A stretch of 61,867 nucleotides of DNA from Rhodospirillaceae bacterium (lineage in GTDB: Bacteria > Pseudomonadota > Alphaproteobacteria > UBA6615), in contig JABJEK010000126.1 in NCBI GenBank assembly GCA_018702955.1, forward strand, positions 1-61,867. The letters are read 5' to 3'. Below the pieces are notes generated by a model. The model was not told where the DNA came from, searched no databases, and saw only the letters and a program-made list of their open reading frames with translations. Below are positions 45,572-53,222 of this stretch, piece by piece. The first letter of the stretch is position 1. The number at the start of each line of letters is the position of its first letter. Position numbers and translations under genes: made by a program.

Positions 45572-46072
45572 TTATTTCCCGGTTCGGGTTATCTCAATTG
45601 GTTCTTCGAACCAGTGCTCCTCCAGATTTTCGCCGGGACCGATCCTGTCGATCACGGCGAACAGCCCGGGTTCGTGGAGCGGCGTGAGTACGCCGTGCCA
45701 GGTCCCCCGGTGATAGTTGACGCCCTGACCGGGGTCGGTCAGGAACGCCTGCGGTTCGTGCGGGCGGCCATTCAGGTCACTCGCGACGATGACTAGAAAC
45801 GGATCCGCCGTCATGGGCACGAAGGCCTGACTGCCGAGGGGATGCCGTTCCATCAAATCCAGCGCATACGGTAGCGTGCGCGCCGTGGCCTTGAACACAC
45901 TGATTCCGGTGCGGCCCTCTTCATCATTTAGGTCGAGGCTGGCGCGGTCATGGAACCGACCGCACATACCTTGATTGATCATCATGTCGGGCGCACCCGA
46001 CGCCTCGATCACGTCGCCATAGGGCGCGAACGCCTCGGCCGTCAGCGGCGCGATGGCGATGGTGTGGCTCAT
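45572..46072 (-). CDS. allA: Ureidoglycolate lyase AllA
   Basis: 166 residues, cupin-like AllA fold: APLTAEAFAPYGDVIEA, HPLGSQAFVPMTADPFLVIV, and NYHRGTWHGVLTPLHEPGLFAVIDRIG. It splits ureidoglycolate into glyoxylate and urea, the last step of allantoin degradation. It overlaps the allantoicase gene by 4 nt (ATGA). It is followed by the permease 71 bp on. Confidence 0.92.
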   Translation of the reverse strand: MSHTIAIAPLTAEAFAPYGDVIEASGAPDMMINQGMCGRFHDRASLDLNDEEGRTGISVFKATARTLPYALDLMERHPLGSQAFVPMTADPFLVIVASDLNGRPHEPQAFLTDPGQGVNYHRGTWHGVLTPLHEPGLFAVIDRIGPGENLEEHWFEEPIEITRTGK

Positions 46073-47112
46073 GCAACTCGGCCGAACAGGCGCAGCCGGC
46101 TGACGCCCCCATCGGGGAAGATGTTGAGGCGCACATGGGTCGCCGTGCCCAGATCGGTCACCTGGTCGTCGACGAATTCATGGACCGCGTCGGCCGACAG
46201 TTTTTGCTGGCTCAGCAAGGCCGGCCAGTCTTCCGACGCCGCGATGGCGTCGTCGCCGATGTCGACGCCGATCTTGCCCAGATCGATCGCCTGGACCGAA
46301 CAGCTATCCGGGTAGTTGCCCTTGAAATAGGCGGTGTCCACGACGGCGCGGGAGATTGTGCCGCGAACGCCGAGTGCCAGGATGATCCAGTCATGCCCCG
46401 GCCCGCGCCGGCGGCGTGTCTCCCAGCCGTCACCCATATTCTGGCCCCGGCCGGGCGCAAGCAGGCGGTGATAGGTACCGTAATGCGCATCCGAATATCC
46501 GACGATCCGCCCGCCGTTGAGGGTCGCCACCAGGTCGATGTCTCGGCCCTGGAGTGATGCGGGGTCCAGATAAGGTGTGCCGAACACCCGCAGCCGGGCG
46601 ACGCCGCCATCGGGATGAATGTGGAAGCGCAGGTGGCTCCATACATTGTCGTCGGCGCAGCGCAGGAAATGACGGGAGTCCGGCTCCAGATGCTGCATCG
46701 GCAGCAGCTCGGTCCATTCTGTCCCGTCGTCCGGGTCGCCGTCGGACCGGCAGGCCTCGATCCGGCATTCGGGCGGGTGATTGCCCGTGAAAAAGGACGT
46801 GTCGACATCGAAGCCGTCGATCGTGCCCGGCACCGCCAGCGCGACGATCGCGTGGTCGTGGCCGCCGCCGCGCCGCCGGCGGGACTCCCAGCCGTCCATC
46901 CATTTGCCGTGGTCGTCATACTTGTCGGTGATGAAGGTCGGGCTCGAGTCCTGCAGCATGCGAACCAGCGGGGCGAAGAATTCGTCGGTTGCCGAGATGC
47001 CGCGGGCACCGAGGCTCGCCGAGGCGAGGTTGATCGCGTTGCGCGCGAAGTCCGGCAGTTCGTCGGTCTGCAGCAGCGGCTTGCGCTCCTGGCTCATGGC
47101 GATGTCAGTCAT
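46069..47112 (-). CDS. alc: Allantoicase
   Basis: 347 residues with two jelly-roll repeats: KWMDGWESRRRRGGGHDHAI with IDGFDVDTSFFTGNHPPECR, and GDGWETRRRRGPGHDWIILA with VVDTAYFKGNYPDSCSVQAI. Both carry the family W-E-(S/T)-RRRR motif. It converts allantoate to ureidoglycolate and urea. It overlaps the PuuE-UraD gene by 8 nt, and allA by 4 nt, so all three are translationally coupled. An ATG five codons on (47097) is an alternative start. Confidence 0.94.
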   Translation of the reverse strand: MTDIAMSQERKPLLQTDELPDFARNAINLASASLGARGISATDEFFAPLVRMLQDSSPTFITDKYDDHGKWMDGWESRRRRGGGHDHAIVALAVPGTIDGFDVDTSFFTGNHPPECRIEACRSDGDPDDGTEWTELLPMQHLEPDSRHFLRCADDNVWSHLRFHIHPDGGVARLRVFGTPYLDPASLQGRDIDLVATLNGGRIVGYSDAHYGTYHRLLAPGRGQNMGDGWETRRRRGPGHDWIILALGVRGTISRAVVDTAYFKGNYPDSCSVQAIDLGKIGVDIGDDAIAASEDWPALLSQQKLSADAVHEFVDDQVTDLGTATHVRLNIFPDGGVSRLRLFGRVA

Positions 47113-48526
47113 CGAGTAAATCCTTCAGGCGCAAAAGCGCGATGCGTTCGACCTGGCGGCAGGCCTCGGCGAATTCGGTTTCGCGGTCGTGGTCGACCCG
47201 GCGCTCGAAGGCCGCAAGGATGTCGGCCTTGGTCAGGCCCTTCACCGCGATGATGAACGGGAAGCCGAACTTGTCGCGGTAGGTTGTGTTGAGTTGCTCG
47301 AAGTTGGCGCGCTCGTCGTCGGTCAGCGCGTCGAGCCCGGCCGATGCCTGTTCGGCGGTGGATTCGTCCGTCAGGCGTTTGGCCTGGGCGAGCTTGCCGG
47401 CGAGGTCCGGATGGGCCGTCAGCACGCCGAGGCGTTCGTCTTCGTTGGCGGCGCGGAACACACGCGCCATGGCGTTGTGCAACCCGTTGGCCGTGTCATG
47501 GGCCGGCCCGAGCTCCAGCGCGTGGGCGCGTTCGGCCACCCAGGGCGAGTGCTCGAAGATGCCACCATATGCGGCCACGAACTCGTCCTTCGAGATATTC
47601 GACGGGCGCCCGGTGAGGTCCGGCGGCGGGAAATGTGTGTGCCAGTGGTTTGCGATATCGACCCGGCGTGCAAACCAGACCGCGTCATGGGATTGGACAT
47701 ATTCGACGAATCGCTTCAGCGCCTGGATCCGGCCGGGGCGGCCGACGATCCGGCAATGCAGGCCGATCGACAGCATCTTCGGCGATCCGGCTTCACCTTC
47801 TGCATACAGCGCGTCGAAGCTATCCTTGAGATAGGTGAAGAACTGATCGCCCGAGTTGAAGCCCTGCGCCGTGGCGAAGCGCATGTCGTTGGCTTCCAGC
47901 GTGTAGGGAACGACGAGCAGGGGTTTGCTGCCGGCCATGTGCCAGTAGGGCAACTCGTCGGCGTAGCTGTCGGCGGTGTAGGCGAAGCCGCCGATGTCGG
48001 CGAGAAGGTCCAGCGTGTTTTCCGTCCCGCGGCCGGTGTACCAGCCCAGCGGGCGTTCGCCGGTGGCTTCGGTGTGGATGCGGATGCCTTCCTCGATCAG
48101 GCGGCGTTCCTCCTCGATCGGGAAATCCTTCCACTCGATCCATTTATGGCCGTGGCTGGCGATCTCCCAACCGGCGTCCTGCATCGCCGCGGTCTGGCCC
48201 GGTGAGCGTTCCAGTGCGGTGCCGACGGCATACACGGTGATGGGGATGTCGGCTTCGGTGAACAGGCGGTGCAGGCGCCAGAACCCGACGCGCGCGCCAT
48301 ATTCATACATGGTCTCGATGTTCCAGTGCCGTTGGCCGGGCCAGGGCTGCGCACCCACGACCTCGGACAGGAACGCCTCGGATGCGGCATCACCATGCAG
48401 GATGTTGTTCTCGCCGCCTTCCTCGTAGTTCATGACGAACTGCACGGCAATGCGGGCACCGTCCGGCCATTGCGGGTCGGGCGGCGTGGCTCCATAGCCA
48501 TGCAGATCACGTGGATAACGATTCAA
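47105..48526 (-). CDS. Bifunctional allantoinase (PuuE) / OHCU decarboxylase (UraD) fusion
   Basis: 473 residues from a TTG at 48526 with a strong GAGGGGG site 6 nt upstream; longer frames add unconserved residues. Residues 1-305 are PuuE: YPRDLHGYGATPPDPQWPDG, NYEEGGENNILHGD, IASHGHKWIEW, and ISIGLHCRIVGRPGR-like region near 253-267. Residues 312-473 are UraD: EFVAAYGGIFEHSPWVAERA, AHPDLAGKLA and YRDKFGFPFIIAVKG. UraD decarboxylates OHCU to S-allantoin and PuuE opens it to allantoate, so consecutive steps are fused, as known in several proteobacteria. It starts the minus-strand purine operon. Confidence 0.93.
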   Translation of the reverse strand: MNRYPRDLHGYGATPPDPQWPDGARIAVQFVMNYEEGGENNILHGDAASEAFLSEVVGAQPWPGQRHWNIETMYEYGARVGFWRLHRLFTEADIPITVYAVGTALERSPGQTAAMQDAGWEIASHGHKWIEWKDFPIEEERRLIEEGIRIHTEATGERPLGWYTGRGTENTLDLLADIGGFAYTADSYADELPYWHMAGSKPLLVVPYTLEANDMRFATAQGFNSGDQFFTYLKDSFDALYAEGEAGSPKMLSIGLHCRIVGRPGRIQALKRFVEYVQSHDAVWFARRVDIANHWHTHFPPPDLTGRPSNISKDEFVAAYGGIFEHSPWVAERAHALELGPAHDTANGLHNAMARVFRAANEDERLGVLTAHPDLAGKLAQAKRLTDESTAEQASAGLDALTDDERANFEQLNTTYRDKFGFPFIIAVKGLTKADILAAFERRVDHDRETEFAEACRQVERIALLRLKDLLDD

Positions 48527-48557
48527 GTTTGTCCCCCTCGGCGAACCGACATTTACG

Positions 48558-48563
48558 TATAAT
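48558..48563 (+). promoter_or_regulatory. TATAAT box upstream of uraH
   Basis: TATAAT at 48558-48563 overlaps the start of the first ATCGAA palindrome, 129 bp before uraH. No good -35 is seen. Confidence 0.3.
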
Positions 48564-48582
48564 CGAAAAGAATGTGTTCGAT
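48562..48582. promoter_or_regulatory. ATCGAA-N9-TTCGAT palindrome (operator candidate 1)
   Basis: The 6-bp arms are at 48562-48567 and 48577-48582. It lies in the divergent promoter of the PuuE-UraD operon and uraH, 36 bp upstream of the PuuE-UraD start, where a repressor would block minus-strand transcription. Confidence 0.55.
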
Positions 48583-48608
48583 TTTCAAATAAATGATGAA
48601 AGACATAT

Positions 48609-48628
48609 ATCGAAACACGGGTTTCGAT
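48609..48628. promoter_or_regulatory. ATCGAAAC-N4-GTTTCGAT palindrome (operator candidate 2)
   Basis: 8-bp perfect arms with a 4-nt spacer (ACGG). It shares ATCGAA...TTCGAT half-sites with the palindrome at 48562, centre-to-centre distance about 46 bp, and lies 63 bp upstream of uraH. Confidence 0.6.
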
Positions 48629-48691
48629 TCGAGGTAATTGACGGTTGGATTGGTTCGCGCCGTTTGCGAACGTATTTAGGGAGAGCACCTG

Positions 48692-49057
48692 ATGGCCGCT
48701 GATGGCGGATATTTAACGACCCATGTTCTGGATACGGCACGCGGCGTGCCGGCTGTCGGGCTGGGTATCGAGCTGTTTCGCCTTGATGGCGAAACCCGGG
48801 AATCGATCGGGACCTTCGAGACCAATGCCGACGGGCGAACCGATACGCCGGTCCTGCCGGTCGGGGATTTCGCTGTGGGCGCGTATGAACTGGTCTTTCA
48901 CGCCGGGGCGTATATTGCGCAGTCGGGCGCGACGCTGGCCGAAGGTGTCTTCCTCGATGCGGTGCCGATCCGGTTCACGATATCCGATGCCGCGGCGCAC
49001 TACCATGTGCCCCTGCTGCTCTCGCCCTACGGCTACGCGACCTATCGCGGAAGCTGA
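48692..49057 (+). CDS. uraH: 5-hydroxyisourate hydrolase
   Basis: 121 residues of the transthyretin-like fold: YLTTHVLDTARGVPA at the N terminus with the catalytic His (HVLD), the Arg in ADGRTD, and the C-terminal HYHVPLLLSPYGYATYRGS ending in the family signature YRGS. It hydrolyses 5-hydroxyisourate to OHCU after urate oxidation. AGGGAGAG is the ribosome-binding site. Its last 16 bp overlap the convergent lysR gene. Confidence 0.95.
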   Translation: MAADGGYLTTHVLDTARGVPAVGLGIELFRLDGETRESIGTFETNADGRTDTPVLPVGDFAVGAYELVFHAGAYIAQSGATLAEGVFLDAVPIRFTISDAAAHYHVPLLLSPYGYATYRGS

Positions 49058-49974
49058 TACAGGGAATTGCGTTCCTTGAGCTGCGTCTTGCACCGTTTGA
49101 CCATGAAATCGATGAAGAGCTGGATCTTGGGGTCGAGGAATCGCTTGTGCGGGTAGAGGCAGCTCAGTTGTGCGGACGTCGGCGGGGTCTGGGTCGCCAC
49201 CGGCACGAGCGCGCCCGAACGCAGATGCTCGGCAATCTCGAAGATCGGCTTGATGGCGATGCCGCGTCCGTCCAGCGCCCAGTCGGTCAGCACATCGCCA
49301 TCGTCGGATTCGAACGGCCCGGCCACCTCGAACCTTTGGGGTCCGTCGTCGGTATCGAGCGTCCAGCGCATTTCGTCCGCCCCGGGAAAACGCAGCAACA
49401 GGCAATCATGCCCGTCCGTCACCAGATCATCGCCGGTCGCCGGCGTGCCCCGGCGCGCCAGATAGTCGGGGGCCGCGCACAGCACGCGCGCGCAGTCCGC
49501 AATATGGGTCAGGCGAAGGGCCGAGTCAGCCAGGTTGCCGAGGTGGAACGCGATGTCCACGCCCTCGCGGGTCAGGTCTACGTTCCGGTCGGACATGCGC
49601 AGCCGCACGTTGATCTCGGGATACTCGTCGTTGAAGGCGGGCACGTGGGGCGCGATCAATCGCTTTCCCACGCCCAGAGGGGCCGCCACATAGATCGATC
49701 CGCGCGGATTTTGCGCGATGTTGGCCACCGCGGCCTCGGCCTCGTCGATCGCCTGCAGGATGTTGATCGCGCCGTCATAATACGTGCTGCCATGTTCGGT
49801 CGGGTGCAGCCGTCGGGTTGTGCGGTTGAACAGCCGCACGCCGAGATGCTTCTCGAGCTTGGAAATCCGGCTCGACGCGACCGCCGGCGAGACCTGCTGG
49901 TCGCGCGCGGCCTCGGACATGCTGCCGAGTTCATAGACCCGGACAAACATTCTGATGTTTTCGACATGCGGCAT
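49042..49974 (-). CDS. LysR-type regulator of the purine catabolism cluster
   Basis: 310 residues. The HTH is VRVYELGSMSEAARDQQVSP with AVASSRISKLEKHLGVRLFN and RTTRRLHPTEHG, followed by a LysR substrate-binding domain (APLGVGKRLIAPHVPAFNDE). It is flanked by uraH and puuD, so it is probably the pathway regulator (inference), perhaps binding the ATCGAA/TTCGAT sites or the puuD region. It overlaps uraH tail to tail by 16 bp. HTH residues resemble the general CrgA/PecT type. Confidence 0.88.
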   Translation of the reverse strand: MPHVENIRMFVRVYELGSMSEAARDQQVSPAVASSRISKLEKHLGVRLFNRTTRRLHPTEHGSTYYDGAINILQAIDEAEAAVANIAQNPRGSIYVAAPLGVGKRLIAPHVPAFNDEYPEINVRLRMSDRNVDLTREGVDIAFHLGNLADSALRLTHIADCARVLCAAPDYLARRGTPATGDDLVTDGHDCLLLRFPGADEMRWTLDTDDGPQRFEVAGPFESDDGDVLTDWALDGRGIAIKPIFEIAEHLRSGALVPVATQTPPTSAQLSCLYPHKRFLDPKIQLFIDFMVKRCKTQLKERNSLYQLPR

Positions 49975-50078
49975 GGTGCGGGCAATCTATCGGAAATGGT
50001 CGCGAATTCTGTAAGCTTTTATGCTCTGAAGGGCCGATACATAAAATTGCGGTGCGTGGGCACCACAAGGGGGACGTA

Positions 50079-51329
50079 ATGGAAACGGCGTTGGTAATGG
50101 AATGGCTGTCATTCGCGGCACGATGGTTCCACGTGATCGCGGGCATCGCCTGGATCGGTTCATCCTTCTATTTTATTGCGCTCGATCTGGGTCTGCGCAA
50201 AACCCCGGACCTGCCGGAAGGTGCCGGCGGCGAGGAATGGCAGGTCCATGGCGGCGGCTTCTATCACATCCAGAAATACCTCGTGGCCCCGGCCGCGATG
50301 CCCGAACATCTGACCTGGTTCAAATGGGAATCCTACTGGGCCTGGATGTCGGGCTTCATTCTCCTGGTGCTCGTCTACTACATGGGCGCGGAACTCTTTC
50401 TGGTGGATCCCGATGTCCTCGACATCTCGCCCGCGGTCGGTATCGCGATCTCGTTCGGTTCGCTGGTCTTCGGCTGGATTGCCTACGACTTGATCTGTAA
50501 GAGTCCGCTCGGCCGCAACACCACCACCTTGATGCTGCTGCTCTATGTGCTGCTGGTCATCATGGCCTGGGGCTACACCCAGGTGTTCACGCCGCGCGCA
50601 GCCTTCCTGCATCTGGGCGCTTTCACCGCGACGATCATGTCGGCGAATGTATTCATCACCATCATCCCGAGCCAGCGCATTGTGGTCGCCGACCTGAAGG
50701 CCGGGCGCACCCCCGAGGCGAAGCACGGCATCCTTGCCAAGCAGCGCTCGACCCACAACAATTACCTGACCCTGCCGGTCGTGTTCCTGATGCTGTCGAA
50801 CCACTATCCGCAAGCATTCGCGACCGAGTTCAGCTGGGTGATCGCCAGCCTGATCTTCCTGATGGGCGTGACCATCCGCCACTATTTCAACTCGGTGCAT
50901 GCGCGCAAGGGCAGCCCGATGTGGACCTGGGGGGCGACGGTGATGCTCTTCATCATCATTATGTGGCTGTCGGCGTTCTCCACATTGTTTGAGACGGACG
51001 CCGAGGAGAGCACCCAGCTGACACCTTCGCAGCAGCGTTTCGTCGAGGCGGAGAATTTCCACGCGGTGCGCGACGTGGTGCAGGGACGCTGCGCCATGTG
51101 CCACGCCTCTGTCACGTCCTATGAGGGCATCATCAAGGCGCCGAAGGGTGTGAAGCTCGAAACCGACCGGCAGATCGCGGCCAATGCGCGGGATATTTAC
51201 ATGCAGGCGGGCCACACGCGGGCGATGCCGCCGGCGAATGTCTCGTTCATGGAAGACGATGAGCGACGCCTGATCGTCGAATGGTATCAATCGGTCGCGG
51301 GCAAGCGCTTCGCGTCGTTCTGGGACTGA
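50079..51329 (+). CDS. puuD: Urate oxidase PuuD, membrane-bound with C-terminal cytochrome c domain
   Basis: 416 residues from the ATG at 50079 (AAGGGGG site). Eight or so membrane helices come first (ARWFHVIAGIAWIGSSFYFIA, SYWAWMSGFILLVLVYYMGA, IASLIFLMGVTIRHYFNSVH); the last 100 residues form a cytochrome c domain with C338-A-M-C341-H342 and a probable Met ligand in RAMPPANVSFM. PuuD oxidises urate to 5-hydroxyisourate and passes electrons to cytochrome c, unlike the oxygen-dependent uricase. The cytochrome domain links it to the ccm maturation locus upstream in the window. Confidence 0.95.
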   Translation: METALVMEWLSFAARWFHVIAGIAWIGSSFYFIALDLGLRKTPDLPEGAGGEEWQVHGGGFYHIQKYLVAPAAMPEHLTWFKWESYWAWMSGFILLVLVYYMGAELFLVDPDVLDISPAVGIAISFGSLVFGWIAYDLICKSPLGRNTTTLMLLLYVLLVIMAWGYTQVFTPRAAFLHLGAFTATIMSANVFITIIPSQRIVVADLKAGRTPEAKHGILAKQRSTHNNYLTLPVVFLMLSNHYPQAFATEFSWVIASLIFLMGVTIRHYFNSVHARKGSPMWTWGATVMLFIIIMWLSAFSTLFETDAEESTQLTPSQQRFVEAENFHAVRDVVQGRCAMCHASVTSYEGIIKAPKGVKLETDRQIAANARDIYMQAGHTRAMPPANVSFMEDDERRLIVEWYQSVAGKRFASFWD

Positions 51330-51412
51330 TCGGCGGGATTTACGCCGTTTTTCGGGTAAATGCGCCGCGATAGTGCGCCCGTATTCCGGCGTGTTGGTGA
51401 TACTCCGCCCTC

Positions 51413-51907
51413 ATGGCGGCACCCGAAACAGACTCCGACTACGACCCCTATATCTGGCATGACGACACCATCTACGGCATGCGGTTTCACAAGCCGGACC
51501 TGGCGGCGCCCGATATGACATCCCCCAATCTGTGTGCGGATGATTGGGTCAGTCTCTTCACGCTGGATATCGACCATATTGTCGCCTGGGTGTGCGCCGG
51601 AGAGAATGTTCGGTTCCGCGTTGCGCCGGCCGATCTGATCTTTCGCGATGTCTGTGATCTTGAAATGGCGGTCGATTGGGGCGATTCGAACGGACAGATC
51701 GGGTTGCACGAACCCTCCATCGACCATATCGCACGCGAACCAGTTGCGGTTCCGGACGGGCGGCCGCCGCTCTTTCAATGGCGGATTGCGTTAAATCACC
51801 CGGCGGACGGCACGATCGGGTTTCGCGCGCGTGGGTTTGATCTGAAACTGCGGCGCGCGCCCGTATTGCGCGACGAACAACGGAGCATTCGAACAGCAGA
51901 ACGCTAG
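51413..51907 (+). CDS. Unrecognised 164-residue protein next to puuD
   Basis: The protein is acidic and all-beta in look: DYDPYIWHDDTIYGMRFHKP, LFTLDIDHIVAWVC, RFRVAPADLIFRDVCDLEMA and LKLRRAPVLRDEQR. I do not recognise the family. It starts 83 bp after puuD on the same strand with a TCATG start lacking a good ribosome-binding site, and overlaps the convergent ubiX by 4 nt. The pattern of a conserved core (IDHIVAWVC) suggests a real gene, probably co-transcribed with puuD. Confidence 0.65.
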   Translation: MAAPETDSDYDPYIWHDDTIYGMRFHKPDLAAPDMTSPNLCADDWVSLFTLDIDHIVAWVCAGENVRFRVAPADLIFRDVCDLEMAVDWGDSNGQIGLHEPSIDHIAREPVAVPDGRPPLFQWRIALNHPADGTIGFRARGFDLKLRRAPVLRDEQRSIRTAER

Positions 51908-52503
51908 TCCGGCGTGCCCGTCCAGCGCTTGAGCAGGTCATGCTCGATCCCGAACAGATCGAGCGCGCGTCCCACGGTGTGATCGACCATATCTTCAATG
52001 GTTTCGGGCCGGGGGTAGAAGGCGGGCATGGGCGGCATGATGACCGCGCCAATCTCCGATGCTTCCGTCAGGGTGCGGAGATGGCCGGTGTGAAGCGGGC
52101 TCTCGCGCACCATCAACACAAGCCGCCGACGTTCCTTAAGGGTGACGTCCGCCGCGCGGGTCAGCAATGTCTGGGTGGCACCAGATGCGATCTCGGCCGC
52201 CGACTTCACCGCGCATGGGGCCACGATCATGCCCAGGGTGATCATCGATCCCGACGAGATGGCCGCGCCGACATCGCTGGCCGGATAGACCGTATCGGCG
52301 AGCGCATATAATTCGTCGCGGGTGATGTCGGTCTCATAGTCCAGGGTCATGAGCCCGGGCCGGGTGACCACCAGATGGCTTTCCACATCGGTGTCACGCA
52401 AGGCCTCCAGCAGCCGGATGCCATAGGCAATACCCGTGGCGCCGGAGATACCGACGATCAGGCGGCGGGGCTCGCCGGGCGGAAAATAGGGGTCGTTGTG
52501 CAT
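51904..52503 (-). CDS. ubiX: Flavin prenyltransferase UbiX
   Basis: 199 residues. GISGATGIAYGIRLLEAL (about 18-35) is the FMN/phosphate loop, SSGSMITLGMIVAPCAVKSA carries the Ser-Gly-Ser loop, and LVLMVRESPLHTGHL with MPPMPAFY match the family. It makes prenylated FMN for UbiD decarboxylases; the UbiD partner is not in this window. It has no clear ribosome-binding site and starts 28 nt after the selenoprotein gene, so it may be translationally coupled to it. Confidence 0.95.
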   Translation of the reverse strand: MHNDPYFPPGEPRRLIVGISGATGIAYGIRLLEALRDTDVESHLVVTRPGLMTLDYETDITRDELYALADTVYPASDVGAAISSGSMITLGMIVAPCAVKSAAEIASGATQTLLTRAADVTLKERRRLVLMVRESPLHTGHLRTLTEASEIGAVIMPPMPAFYPRPETIEDMVDHTVGRALDLFGIEHDLLKRWTGTPD

Positions 52504-52531
52504 GGAGACGCGGTTCTAGCCGGTTTGGGTT

Positions 52532-52759
52532 TCAGGTGCCATCGACGACATGGGTCAGCGCACGTACTTCGTCGTCATCGGGGAAGCGCGCGACCTCGAG
52601 TTTCGAGAACAGTACATTGCCGTCGCGGGTAATTTCGAACGCGCCGATGCGTCCGGGCGCGATCTCGACGGTCGCACCAAGTTGTTCGAGCTGGTCCCTC
52701 GCACGGAGCGCACGCGGCTCGTAGTTTCACATCTTGCAGAATTCGATTCGGAAGTTCAT
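52532..52759 (-). CDS. SelW/SelT/SelH-like (Rdx family) selenoprotein with selenocysteine at residue 11
   Basis: From the ATG at 52759 (GGAGAG site, 4 nt spacer) the frame reads MNFRIEFCKM-TGA-NYEPRA and stays open for 64 more codons to a TGA at 52532-52534. With the TGA (52727-52729) read as selenocysteine the product is 75 residues with C8-x-x-U11, the CxxU motif of SelW/SelT/SelH proteins; the rest (RARDQLEQLG, GAFEITRDGNVLFSKLEV, RFPDDDEV) fits the Rdx thioredoxin-like fold exactly. A SECIS-like hairpin follows the TGA. The role is thiol redox in the cytoplasm. Standard gene callers stop at the TGA or miss it. Confidence 0.85.
52687..52721 (-). promoter_or_regulatory. Bacterial SECIS-like hairpin
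   Basis: On the minus strand, 5 nt after the in-frame TGA, CGAGC (52721-52717) pairs with GCTCG (52691-52687). Inside it CGCGT pairs with GTGCG-type bases to give a 5-bp stem (with two G-U pairs) and a 7-nt apical loop GCGCUCC. The loop begins 16 nt after the TGA and its first base is G, as required for bacterial SECIS elements. Confidence 0.6.
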
Positions 52760-52847
52760 CTGGCTCTCCGGTTGGAAGCGTTGTGAAGGTTCATATGGTC
52801 TGCGGTTGACCTAACGCAACCTGAAAGCGGAATGGCGCGCTACAATC

Positions 52848-53183
52848 ATGATTATGCGCATAGTTGCCTCGAAACTTCTGGTCCTGTCGCTCGGCGCGAT
52901 GGTGTTCATGGTGAGCCCTGCCGACGCGCAGGAAGAGCGTGAACGGCGGGCCGGCGAACAGCTATCGCGGAATCTGTGTTCCGAATGTCATATCGTTTCC
53001 GAGAATCAGCGTGGACCCGTGCTCGAAGGCATGCCGTCCTTCCCCGAGTTGGCGCGCTCGACACGCACGAATGCCCAGCTGCGGGCCTGGCTCACGGACC
53101 CTCATCCGCCGATGCCCAGCCTGCCTCTGTCCGAGCGCGAGATCGCCAGCGTCATCGCCTATATTCGCTCATTCTCGGACTGA
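52848..53183 (+). CDS. Small monohaem cytochrome c
   Basis: 111 residues. Signal peptide (SKLLVLSLGAMVFMVSPADA) then AGEQLSRNLCSECHIVSENQ, with haem-binding C44-S-E-C47-H48 and a Met ligand probably in HPPMPSLPLSERE (about 88). It is a short class I periplasmic cytochrome. A second ATG at 52854 is also possible. It is divergent from the selenoprotein gene and 39 bp before the kinase fusion. Confidence 0.88.
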   Translation: MIMRIVASKLLVLSLGAMVFMVSPADAQEERERRAGEQLSRNLCSECHIVSENQRGPVLEGMPSFPELARSTRTNAQLRAWLTDPHPPMPSLPLSEREIASVIAYIRSFSD

Positions 53184-53222
53184 CCGGCTATTCCGGTATC
53201 CAGCGACAGCGGTGAGCGAAAC

